DNA of 64,000 nt, taken from contig NZ_JAVHXT010000003.1 of NCBI RefSeq assembly GCF_031119335.1, positions 124,001-188,000 of the forward strand, written 5' to 3'. A model generated the notes under the pieces. The model had not been told where the DNA came from, did no database searches, and saw nothing but the letters and a program-made list of their open reading frames with translations. The stretch's first letter is position 1. Every line of letters begins with the position of its first letter. Shown here one piece after another: positions 8,581 to 16,762 of the stretch. Both the position numbers and the translations under genes were made by a program. This DNA comes from Pedobacter sp. (GTDB taxonomy: Bacteria > Bacteroidota > Bacteroidia > Sphingobacteriales > Sphingobacteriaceae).

Positions 8581-8653
8581 AATAACATTTCCAGCAATCT
8601 AAGAACATTATCCATTTCCCGTTTGTTATTCATCAAACAATAAACCTAAAAAG

Positions 8654-8845
8654 ATGAACATCACAGGAAACACAAAAGGTGGCAAACCAGAGAAAAATGA
8701 ACCCGATGTAAATAAACCAGTAAATTCGGTAAAGGAAGATATTGAAGAGGGCAACATAAAGCCAGTTAAAAATCCTAATCCAGCTAAACAGCGAGAACAA
8801 AGCGAGCAGCCAGTTCATCCTGTTAAGAAAGCACCAAAGGAATAA
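8654..8845 (+). CDS. Small Lys/Pro/Glu-rich hypothetical protein
   Basis: A 63-residue, highly hydrophilic, low-complexity protein rich in Lys, Pro, Asn and Glu (GGKPEKNEPDVNKPVNSVKE). It shows no hydrophobic core, signal peptide or known motif and is likely disordered. Its coding status rests on an ATG, the non-random amino-acid composition and the terminator just after it. I do not recognise a family. Confidence 0.5.
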   Translation: MNITGNTKGGKPEKNEPDVNKPVNSVKEDIEEGNIKPVKNPNPAKQREQSEQPVHPVKKAPKE

Positions 8846-8847
8846 AA

Positions 8848-8878
8848 AAGCCTCAATAGCACAATACTATTGAGGCTT
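8848..8878 (-). terminator. Terminator of tRNA-Arg (also ends the small gene)
   Basis: A 12-bp perfect stem (8848-8859 with 8867-8878) lies just past the tRNA 3' end on the minus strand and is followed there by a T-run (the A-run at 8844-8849 on plus). It may also stop transcription from the small gene upstream. Confidence 0.75.
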
Positions 8879-8882
8879 TCTG

Positions 8883-8954
8883 TGCTCCCGACGAGATTCG
8901 AACTCATATCGATGGTACCGGAAACCATAATTCTATCCATTGAACTACGGGAGC
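8883..8954 (-). tRNA. tRNA-Arg (anticodon CCG)
   Basis: The minus strand folds into a full cloverleaf. The acceptor stem is GCTCCCG/CGGGAGC, the anticodon stem ATGGT/ACCAT carries the loop TTCCGGT (anticodon CCG, reading CGG), and the T-arm is ATGAG-TTCGAAT-CTCGT. The discriminator is A, and CCA is not encoded, as is usual in Bacteroidota. Confidence 0.93.
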
Positions 8955-8973
8955 AAAGTGTGCAAACTTAGAT

Positions 8974-9023
8974 AAATTCCTTTTGATGTGCAATTTAATT
9001 GCTTTACACATCAAAAGGAATTT
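8974..9023. repeat. Perfect 17-bp hairpin between tRNA-Arg and the PhyH gene
   Basis: The arms at 8974-8990 and 9007-9023 are perfect reverse complements (AAATTCCTTTTGATGTG) with a 16-base loop. It lies 20 bases upstream of the tRNA on the minus strand and about 200 bases beyond the stop of the PhyH gene. There is no strong T-run. The remaining stretch to 9221 shows no feature. Confidence 0.6.
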
Positions 9024-9221
9024 TCGATCTCTCCTCAACAGATAAGATTATTTACCTAATAGCCAAAATATGGCTAAACAACTTTTGTTCCCTAAATTCA
9101 AATCATCAAGAATTTAAACTCCTACTTTCCAAACTATTACCTTCTTAAAAAATGCCGAAAGCAACTTTATTTTTCCTGTTTTTACCAAATAACTGATTAA
9201 TGCGGCTATCAACATACCTAC

Positions 9222-10028
9222 CTATTTTACAATGCCTGCAAATCGTTGGTAAAACACCGTCGGACTGTTCTCATTCTTAGGCGCATATTTTCCAGCGATA
9301 ATAGGGATATAAATCACACGTCTTCTACTTCTCTCGCCAGTAACTTCAGATTGTGCCACTCGGTGCCACAACCTACCGTCGTGAATGGTTAAATCGCCCG
9401 CTTCTGGGGTAATTGCAATTTCAGATGGGTCTGCTTTATGGTCTAAAAAGTACTTCTTTCTAAACAACATTTGATAAATGCTCTGCTTGTGTGTACCAGG
9501 TAATATCTTCAGTCCACCATTTTTTACATCTAGTGTATCTAAATGCACACCAACATTTAACATTGGATTTAACTTCTGTCCGTAAAAGATATCACGTAAA
9601 CCATCGGTATGCCATCCCATTTTGGTAAACTTACTATCAGGTCCATTCACATAGTGATTAAAAACCATTCCGTCCTTTTCCTCCGTTCCTAACCTCGCTC
9701 CTTCTCCAGCCAGCTCTAAAAGCGAGTCAAATCTTGGGTCTAACGTCAAACCGCTTAAAGCTTGGTGATGTTGGTTGATAAACGCAAAACGCTGTACAAT
9801 AGCAGAGCCGTCTAAATCCGTTCCGTACTTAATAGGTACGCCATTTATCTTTTTAACATCATTGGCCAACCATTGCTCTTGTACCTGCTGCGAAGCCTGT
9901 ATAATCGCCTTAATGGCGTGAGTATCTAAAAAATTCTTAAAATGCAGAAAGCCATATTTATGAAAAAAGAATTTCTGTTCTTCGGTAAGTTGGTCGGCAA
10001 GTGTAAAGGTGCTGTATGAATTAATCAT
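9222..10028 (-). CDS. Phytanoyl-CoA dioxygenase (PhyH) family protein
   Basis: An Fe(II)/2-oxoglutarate-dependent oxygenase of the PhyH family, 268 residues from the ATG at 10028. A longer in-frame start at 10193 exists but adds 55 residues unlike the family. The iron-binding facial triad is visible as His140-x-Asp142 (GWHTDGLRD) and His222 (GRLWHRV). The 2-oxoglutarate-binding Arg is likely in ERSRRR (233-236). GGLKILPGTHK is typical of the family's double-stranded beta-helix core. The substrate cannot be told from sequence. The gene is isolated, with 363 bases of AT-rich DNA separating it from the divergent helicase gene. Confidence 0.85.
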   Translation of the reverse strand: MINSYSTFTLADQLTEEQKFFFHKYGFLHFKNFLDTHAIKAIIQASQQVQEQWLANDVKKINGVPIKYGTDLDGSAIVQRFAFINQHHQALSGLTLDPRFDSLLELAGEGARLGTEEKDGMVFNHYVNGPDSKFTKMGWHTDGLRDIFYGQKLNPMLNVGVHLDTLDVKNGGLKILPGTHKQSIYQMLFRKKYFLDHKADPSEIAITPEAGDLTIHDGRLWHRVAQSEVTGERSRRRVIYIPIIAGKYAPKNENSPTVFYQRFAGIVK

Positions 10029-10235
10029 GATAAAAAATTGGTTAAGAAGGTTTAGGAATTTGATTGAAAAGCTATAGTTTACTACATGCAACAGCACATC
10101 GGCATTCGATGTGAAAAAGTGATATATTGCATTTTTAACGACATTATCTATAGATTTAGTAGTATTTATTACAAACGTAATATTTTCAGTCAATTAGTGC
10201 AAATATTTTATGAAATAAATTTAGAAATCCTTTTA

Positions 10236-10260
10236 AATTGACGCAGATACTGCATCAATT
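10236..10260. promoter_or_regulatory. Near-perfect 25-bp palindrome in the PhyH/helicase divergent region
   Basis: AATTGACGCAG-ATA-CTGCATCAATT: two 11-base arms with one mismatch and a 3-base centre. It is 131 bases before the helicase start and 207 before the PhyH start. The shape fits a dimeric regulator site, but no regulator is encoded nearby. The rest of 10029-10391 is AT-rich without other clear signals. Confidence 0.4.
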
Positions 10261-10391
10261 ATCATTACTTCTTTTTATATTTATCACTATTGAGTTTCTC
10301 AAAAATCTACCTAGGTTAAATATACCTGTGAATAGATAGGTTAACATTCACTCATAAACCATACAGAAATCATCAAAGATATTATCAGGAA

Positions 10392-12992
10392 ATGCCGCTT
10401 AAAAGAGAACTGATATACATTAACGAAATAGACAAGACGAATGAAATTGAAAAATATTCGTATAGAGATGACAGATGTGTTGTTATTTTTAAAAACAGTC
10501 CTAAAGAGTTTTCTTATAGTAAGAATAAAGTAAAAATTATCGCAACTGCAGTAAGTAGTGACAGAGCATTTAACGTATTCAATTATTTAAAAGAGATAGC
10601 AAACACCGTTGGTTTAAAAACCGAAGAGGGAGACAATATACTTGCAAGAAGTTACGACAGCATTTCCGAAATCCCTACATACTGTATTCTTACAAGTCTT
10701 TTAAACGGCTCTTCATCTACAGGAAATGATAATTTCCCAAATCCAGATTTTTTTCCGTTTGGATTTAATTTAAGTCAGAGAAAAGCGGTTAACATTGCGT
10801 TCTCTAACAATTTAAGTGTAATTGAAGGTCCTCCTGGAACAGGCAAAACACAAACTATTCTCAATATCATTGCTAATGCTGTTTTAAATGGGCAAAGTGT
10901 TGCTGTTGTTTCTAGTAATAACTCTGCGACAAAAAATGTTTACGAAAAACTTGAAAAAAATGGTGTTGAATTTTTAGCAGCACTTCTTGGAAATTCTCAA
11001 AACAAGAAAGAATTTATTGATTCTCAAAAAGAAATACCAGATTTATCAAAATTCAATTTAACTGATATTGAAAAGGAAGAGATAAAAACTAAGTCTGTTA
11101 CACTGATTAATCTACTTTCTGAAAACCTTGATAAGAAAAATGAATTGGCATCTTTGAAAGTACAAATTGACGGCATTGAAACTGAATATGAGCATTTTAA
11201 AGAAACATATAAAGGGCGAATAGGAAAAAGCATCGAGCTCAAAAAAAACATCACGGCCGAAAAAATACTTGAATTTTGGGTTTCTCTTGAAACACTTGGG
11301 AAAAGACAGAAGAAAATAGGCTTCATTAGAAGATTTATTTACCTACTGAAATATGGAATTATAGATAAATCATTTTATGAAAATCCGCTTGATGAAATGA
11401 TTTTTATGTGCCAATTAAAGTACTACCCAACTAAAATACATGAACTGAGCAATAGAATAGCATTATTGGAAAATGGCTTAAAAAATTTCGCATTTGATGA
11501 AAAAATGAGAGAGTATACTTCAATGTCAATGCAATTACTCAAAGCGGAACTGTGCAAAAGATATAATCAACAAAAGCGAGAACCATACACAATTTCAGAA
11601 CTCAAGAGAAATTCTGAAAAGTTCATCAAAGATTATCCTGTTATAATGAGCACAACATACTCGTTAAGGCAGAGCTTGTCAGAAAACCTTTTTTATGATT
11701 ATGTTATTATTGATGAAGCTTCGCAAGTTGATTTAGCAACAGGAGCGCTTGCTTTATCTTGCGCAAAGTGTGCTGTAATTGTTGGGGATGTTAAACAATT
11801 GCCAAATGTAGTTGACGCCGATATGCAATTAAAAACGGATTTAGTTTTTGATGCTTACGACCTGAAAAAGCCTTATCGCTATTCAAATCATAGTTTATTA
11901 TCTTCCATTGTTGAACTAATACAAGATATTCCAAAGACACTTTTGAGAGAACATTACCGCTGCCATCCAAAAATCATAGAATTTTGTAACAAAAAGTTTT
12001 ACGATAATCAACTTATCGTTCATACAGAGTATACAGATAATCGCCAACCTCTTCTTGTCTATAAAACATCACAAGGAAATCATGCAAGAGAGCGTATGAA
12101 CCAAAGGCAAATAGATATTATAAAACAAGAAATTATTCCAAATGAAAAACTTGAAAATGTAGATTTAGGCATTGTAACGCCATATCGTAATCAGACAAGT
12201 GAATTGCAAAAGACATTTCTAGGAACAACAATAAAAGCAGATACCGTTGACAAATTTCAAGGCAGAGAAAACGAAGTTATCATACTTTCGACTGTTGACA
12301 ACGAAATTTCTGACTTTACAGACAACCCTAATCGGTTAAATGTTGCTGTTTCCAGAGCCGTTAAACAACTGATATTAGTTGTTAATGGAAACGAAAATCA
12401 AAAAGACAATAACATTTCTGATTTGATACAGTATATTGAATATAATAACTTTTCAATTATTCAAAGTGAATTAAATTCAATTTTTGACCTGTTGTATAAA
12501 GGTTACGAAGAAGAACGGTCAAAAATCATACTTAAATCTGGCAAAATATCATCGTTTGACAGTGAAAATTTAATGTATGGATTAATCAAGCAAGTTCTGA
12601 CAGATGAACAGTTTTTGAAATATGACGTTCTTTCGCATTTCCCGATTAGACTACTTATTAAAGATTTTTCTAAGCTAGATGAACAAGAATTAAAATACGC
12701 TTCAAATTCGTTAACACACTTAGACTTTTTGATTTATAATAAACTTGGCAAAGTTCCTGTTCTAGGAATAGAGGTTGATGGTTTCGAATTCCATAAAGAC
12801 GGAACACGGCAAGCAGAAAGAGATAAAATGAAAGATAAAATTTTAGAAAAATATAATTTTCCTCTTTTGCGGTTCAAGACAAATGAGAGCAATGAAAAAG
12901 AAAAATTAATGAAAAAGTTAGATGAATTGCAGACAACAAAAGAGAAACTGGGCGAACAGCGAACAAGGGTTTGGCAAATAAAGGCCAACTAA
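10392..12992 (+). CDS. SF1 helicase fused to a C-terminal PD-(D/E)XK-like nuclease
   Basis: An 866-residue protein with a small N-terminal beta domain (residues 1-60, SYRDDRCVVIFKNSPKEFSY). An SF1 (UvrD/Dna2/Upf1-like) helicase core follows: Walker A GPPGTGKT at 146-153, Walker B IIDEASQ with Asp441-Glu442, motif III VGDVKQLPNV, REHYRCHP, motif V VDKFQGRENEV and motif VI LNVAVSRA. Between Walker A and B lies a long charged helical insertion (about residues 215-400). The C-terminus carries a DUF559/DUF2726-like nuclease signature: Asp778 in HLDFLI, Glu794-Val-Asp796-Gly in GIEVDG, then QAERDKMKDKIL and PLLRF. Such fusions are often accessory DNA-processing or anti-phage proteins, though that role is an inference. 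It stands alone, uses AT-rich codons, and has an AGGA ribosome site just before the ATG. Confidence 0.85.
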   Translation: MPLKRELIYINEIDKTNEIEKYSYRDDRCVVIFKNSPKEFSYSKNKVKIIATAVSSDRAFNVFNYLKEIANTVGLKTEEGDNILARSYDSISEIPTYCILTSLLNGSSSTGNDNFPNPDFFPFGFNLSQRKAVNIAFSNNLSVIEGPPGTGKTQTILNIIANAVLNGQSVAVVSSNNSATKNVYEKLEKNGVEFLAALLGNSQNKKEFIDSQKEIPDLSKFNLTDIEKEEIKTKSVTLINLLSENLDKKNELASLKVQIDGIETEYEHFKETYKGRIGKSIELKKNITAEKILEFWVSLETLGKRQKKIGFIRRFIYLLKYGIIDKSFYENPLDEMIFMCQLKYYPTKIHELSNRIALLENGLKNFAFDEKMREYTSMSMQLLKAELCKRYNQQKREPYTISELKRNSEKFIKDYPVIMSTTYSLRQSLSENLFYDYVIIDEASQVDLATGALALSCAKCAVIVGDVKQLPNVVDADMQLKTDLVFDAYDLKKPYRYSNHSLLSSIVELIQDIPKTLLREHYRCHPKIIEFCNKKFYDNQLIVHTEYTDNRQPLLVYKTSQGNHARERMNQRQIDIIKQEIIPNEKLENVDLGIVTPYRNQTSELQKTFLGTTIKADTVDKFQGRENEVIILSTVDNEISDFTDNPNRLNVAVSRAVKQLILVVNGNENQKDNNISDLIQYIEYNNFSIIQSELNSIFDLLYKGYEEERSKIILKSGKISSFDSENLMYGLIKQVLTDEQFLKYDVLSHFPIRLLIKDFSKLDEQELKYASNSLTHLDFLIYNKLGKVPVLGIEVDGFEFHKDGTRQAERDKMKDKILEKYNFPLLRFKTNESNEKEKLMKKLDELQTTKEKLGEQRTRVWQIKAN

Positions 12993-13008
12993 AAAAGCTC
13001 CATCCCCC

Positions 13009-13797
13009 CTAAACCTTATAAATCCCCGCAGCAGTTTTCTCCAAAAACCTCTTCGCTAAAAGCCTAGCGGCAAAAGCTCCAATTTTATTACTAAACCCTG
13101 GTATCACTTCCGTTTTTCGCTTAAACATCGCTTTCACGGCCATTTCAGCTACTTCCGCAGGTTGCATATTAAACTTTTGCGCCATTTTATCTAAAGCATT
13201 CATTCCTGCCCTACTAGCAAAATTAGTTTCAACAGGTCCTGGACAAATACAAGTAACGCCAACCGAAGTATTTCTCAACTCGTAATTTATCGCCCTGCTA
13301 AAAGAAAGTACAAAAGATTTAGATGCTGCATAAATGGCCAAAGTTGGCAAAGCCTGATAAGCCGCAGTGCTAGAAATATTGAGAATGTAAGCAGCCTTTT
13401 GAACCTTCAACATCGGTGTAAACAAATGGCAAAGCTTCACCAAAGTGCTCACATTCACATCCACCATTTGCATTTGCGCTGCTAAAGTTAAATCGGCAAA
13501 AGCACCCCAAGCGCCAAAACCAGCATTATTTACTAAAATGCTAACCTGATAATTCTTTCCCTCTACCCAATTAAAAACCTGTGCTGCAGAATCTGCCAAG
13601 GTCAAATCTATAGCAAAAATGTCAATCTTAACATTGTACTTTTCTCTAATTTCTGCAGCAGTTTGTATCAGCTCTGCTTCGTTTCTCGCCATCAACAGCA
13701 AATGATTTCCCCTACTCGCCAGTGCCAATGCAATAGCTTTTCCAATTCCTTTGCTACCACCGGTAACCAACGCATAAACTTCTGGGGTTTTTATCAT
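13009..13797 (-). CDS. Short-chain dehydrogenase/reductase
   Basis: A classical SDR of 262 residues. The Rossmann cofactor motif TGGSKGIG is at 12-19, NNAG at 90-93, and the active site is Ser143 with Tyr156-x3-Lys160 (YAASK). It resembles the YqjQ/DltE-like group of broad-specificity NAD(P)H oxidoreductases, and the substrate is unknown. It converges on the helicase gene with only 16 bases between the stops, and no clear terminator is seen there. Confidence 0.88.
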   Translation of the reverse strand: MIKTPEVYALVTGGSKGIGKAIALALASRGNHLLLMARNEAELIQTAAEIREKYNVKIDIFAIDLTLADSAAQVFNWVEGKNYQVSILVNNAGFGAWGAFADLTLAAQMQMVDVNVSTLVKLCHLFTPMLKVQKAAYILNISSTAAYQALPTLAIYAASKSFVLSFSRAINYELRNTSVGVTCICPGPVETNFASRAGMNALDKMAQKFNMQPAEVAEMAVKAMFKRKTEVIPGFSNKIGAFAARLLAKRFLEKTAAGIYKV

Positions 13798-13934
13798 AAC
13801 TATAACTTAATAAACATAATACTTACAAAAGTGTTAATTTGAAAGGAGAAAACGCTTCTTGTATAACCGCAATTTCAAAATAAAAACGCAACTTTACACG
13901 CCTTTAAAGTATACACCACCAAAATCCAACGCGT

Positions 13935-15308
13935 ATGGAAGAACTGCAAGTAGATGAAGTATTAAATTTGTTGGAAAACGAAAACGATAGACAGTTAAAG
14001 GTTTATCTCAACGAACTCAACATATCAGACGTAGAAGAACTGATAGATGAACTTCCTCAACATGCAGTTAAATTTATCGAGACACTATCTATCAAACGTG
14101 CAGTAAACGTATTCCGTATTCTCGATTTCCCTACGCAGGAGCGTATCATTAAGAAATTACAGGCCAATAAACTTACCGAAATCATCAGGCAGTTGCCTCC
14201 AGATGATAGAACGGCACTTTTTGGTGAACTACAGGGCGAGGCAGTTAAAAAATTGCTTGTGTTACTGCCAGACAACGACCGCAAGGAAGCTTTGAACCTT
14301 CTAGGTTACGAAGAAGACAGTGTGGGCCGTATGATGACGCCCGATTTCATCGCAGTGAAAACAGATTGGACAGTGCAACGGGTACTTTCGCACATCCGTC
14401 GCTACGGCAAAAACTCCGAAACCATCGATGTGGTGTACGTAATCGACAAAGACGGGGTGCTCTTAGACGATATCCGTATCCGAGAAATACTCCTTTCAGA
14501 TCCTGAAGCAAAAATTGGGGATCTAACAGATAATCGACTGATTTCCTTGAATGTAAACGACCCACAAGAGGAAGCTATTAACGTCTTCAGAATGAACAAT
14601 CGAGTGGCACTTCCTGTGGTAGACGATAAAGATATCTTGCTAGGAATTGTTACCGTAGATGATATTTTATGGATTGCCCACGAAGAGTACACCGAAGATA
14701 TGCACAAAATGGGTGGTACGCAGGCACTCGATGAGCCTTATTTAGACGTTCCCGTTTTCCAGCTCTATAAAAAACGTGTGGTTTGGCTAATTGTACTCTT
14801 TTTTGGTGAATTGCTCACTATTGCAGCCATGTCTGGTTTCGAAGATCAAATCGCAAAAGTGGTAATTCTTGCTACATTCATCCCATTAATCATATCCAGT
14901 GGTGGCAACAGCGGTTCGCAAGCCGCAACCCTCATTATCCAAGCAATGGCCTTGGGCGAAGTCACCATCCGCGATTGGTGGAACGTGATGCGCCGCGAAA
15001 TATTCTCAGGTATTTTCCTTGGCACAACACTCTGCCTGCTAAGTTTTTGCGTTATTGGCGCTTGGCACATTTTAATGCCAGGTTTTAGCGAACACTACGT
15101 ACTTATTGGCTTAGTTGTAGGTTGCTCGCTATTAGGTGTAGTGCTTTGGGGTACGTTAATGGGTTCTATGTTACCGCTGTTACTAAAAAGACTAGGTGCC
15201 GATCCGGCTGCTTCTTCTACCCCATTCGTTGCTACGTTGGTAGACGTAACGGGGCTCATCATTTACTTCTCTTTTGCCCTACTATTTTTAGGCGGCGTTT
15301 TGTTGTAA
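13935..15308 (+). CDS. mgtE: Magnesium transporter MgtE
   Basis: A Mg2+ channel/transporter of 457 residues, normal for the family. The N-terminal helical MgtE_N domain (about 25-125) contains LPPDDRTALFGEL. Two CBS domains (about 130-255) follow, with GIVTVDDILW closing the second. The C-terminal membrane domain (about 280-457) has five helices, including the family block SSGGNSGSQAATLIIQAMALG that lines the pore. In the family, the cytosolic domains sense Mg2+ and gate the pore. No Mg2+ riboswitch is evident in the 137-base leader. Confidence 0.95.
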   Translation: MEELQVDEVLNLLENENDRQLKVYLNELNISDVEELIDELPQHAVKFIETLSIKRAVNVFRILDFPTQERIIKKLQANKLTEIIRQLPPDDRTALFGELQGEAVKKLLVLLPDNDRKEALNLLGYEEDSVGRMMTPDFIAVKTDWTVQRVLSHIRRYGKNSETIDVVYVIDKDGVLLDDIRIREILLSDPEAKIGDLTDNRLISLNVNDPQEEAINVFRMNNRVALPVVDDKDILLGIVTVDDILWIAHEEYTEDMHKMGGTQALDEPYLDVPVFQLYKKRVVWLIVLFFGELLTIAAMSGFEDQIAKVVILATFIPLIISSGGNSGSQAATLIIQAMALGEVTIRDWWNVMRREIFSGIFLGTTLCLLSFCVIGAWHILMPGFSEHYVLIGLVVGCSLLGVVLWGTLMGSMLPLLLKRLGADPAASSTPFVATLVDVTGLIIYFSFALLFLGGVLL

Positions 15309-15510
15309 AAATTTAGAAAAGCAATATCCGTAGTACTTCGGTCACGAAAGTCCTGCTTTCACTTTTAGTCCTCTCCCGAGGCAAGCTCGGGGATGCGGGC
15401 TAAGCCGTTCAATCAGGTTTATTAAACTAAAAACTGTGCATAAAACGCTCCTATCTAAAGCCAAAAACAAAGGTTTTATAGGTTTCACAACTAACGCACA
15501 ATAAAAAAAC

Positions 15511-15518
15511 TACCTTTG
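15511..15518 (+). promoter_or_regulatory. Candidate -7 box (TACCTTTG) of the CvfB-like gene
   Basis: TACCTTTG matches TAnnTTTG and lies 18 bases before the ATG at 15537, giving a short leader. No convincing -33 element is seen. The gap after mgtE (15309-15510) also holds inverted C/G tracts (CTCCCGAGG, CTCGGGG). Confidence 0.45.
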
Positions 15519-15536
15519 TATTTTCAATACCGATAA

Positions 15537-16364
15537 ATGATAACAATAGGCAAATACAATAAACTGCGAGTAGCGGCAAAAAACAGTCAGGGGTTAAGTT
15601 TAACAGATGGACAAAACGAAGTGCTTTTGCCCTATTTGGAAGTACCAAAAAACGTAGAACTCGGCGACGATGTAGATGCCTTCGTTTATCTCAATAAAGA
15701 TGGTAGCACTGTTGCAACATTGAAAGAAGTTTTGGCAACTGCCGATGAATTTGCTTTACTGACTGTTGTTAGCGTAAATGACGATGGTGCATTTGTAGAT
15801 ATTGGTGTAGATAAAGATGTTTTTATTCCTCGCAGAGAGCAAAAAAAACCAATGGAACTTGGCGAGAGCTATGTTGTTTTTGTTTTCCTAGATGAACAAT
15901 CTAACCGATTATTGGCTTCGTCTAAAATAGATGATTTTGTAGCTCACGATGGCTTCGGTTTTGATGAAGGTGACACCGTTGACTTATTGATTGTAGATAA
16001 ATCGGATTTAGGTTACAATGCCATCATTAACGATGAATTTATTGGCTTGCTGTACCACAACGAGGTTTTCTCTAATGTAGAACCCGGACAAAGAACTACC
16101 GGCTGGATTAAAACCATAAGAGTAGACGGCAAAATAGATTTAACATTACAGCCATCGGGTTTTGGGCACATATTAGAAACTAAGGACTATATTTTAGAAG
16201 AACTGAAAGTAGTTGGCGAGATTAATTTAGGCGATAAAAGTACACCAGAAGAGATTTATAATAGATTCCAGGTAAGTAAAAGTGCGTTTAAAAAAGCAAT
16301 TGGTGGTTTGTACAAAGAGCGTTTAATTACACTTTCCGACCATCATATTAAACTAGTAAAGTAA
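15537..16364 (+). CDS. CvfB-like S1 RNA-binding protein
   Basis: A 275-residue protein of the CvfB/YitL family. Three S1-like beta-barrel modules in tandem (about residues 1-65, 66-140 and 145-215) are followed by a C-terminal winged-helix segment (EEIYNRFQVSKSAFKKAIGG). Typical features are ATADEFALLTVVSVNDDGAFVDIG, read in two parts, and KDVFIPRREQ. In Gram-positive relatives CvfB binds RNA and affects virulence-gene expression; in Bacteroidota the function is not established. It is cytoplasmic, with no signal peptide or membrane segment. Confidence 0.85.
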   Translation: MITIGKYNKLRVAAKNSQGLSLTDGQNEVLLPYLEVPKNVELGDDVDAFVYLNKDGSTVATLKEVLATADEFALLTVVSVNDDGAFVDIGVDKDVFIPRREQKKPMELGESYVVFVFLDEQSNRLLASSKIDDFVAHDGFGFDEGDTVDLLIVDKSDLGYNAIINDEFIGLLYHNEVFSNVEPGQRTTGWIKTIRVDGKIDLTLQPSGFGHILETKDYILEELKVVGEINLGDKSTPEEIYNRFQVSKSAFKKAIGGLYKERLITLSDHHIKLVK

Positions 16365-16561
16365 AAAACGTGAAACGTTCATCTTCCGTCATCTCGAACG
16401 AGGAACGAGGAGAGATCTCGCAACATGCAAATTTTAATACCAGATTTTATGTTGTGTTGTTACAACTTACTTTATTACCCGGAATGTATTATACTTTTTT
16501 CAATTTGAAAAACATAACATTCTTACCTATAAGTATTTAAACAAATTAACCACTTTTATTG

Positions 16562-16651
16562 AACACCCCGGTCTTCGACCACCCCTCTGAAAGAGGGGAA
16601 TTTCGTTCTCCATTCCCTTCTTTGGAGGGGTGCCTAAAAGGCGGGGTGGTT
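16562..16651. repeat. Palindromic repeat of the AACACCCCGGTC family, full copy
   Basis: The left half reads AACACCCCGGTCTTCGACC then CCCCTCTGAAAGAGGGG. The right half reads CCCTTCTTTGGAGGGG then GCGGGGTGGTT, so the element is an inverted repeat containing two inner hairpins. It matches 61989-62081 and the half copy at 4064-4107. The same gap (16365-16762) also has a half copy of another repeat (CGTCATCTCGAACGAGG near 16389). No gene is seen in the gap. Confidence 0.7.
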
Positions 16652-16762
16652 ATTTTGATATTGATTTCATTTTATGGTAATGCACTACGGGTTTTATTAA
16701 ATTGAACTAGAACAATTACTTCTAATTCATTACTTTTATAGCCTCAAAATTTTCATCTGCCA

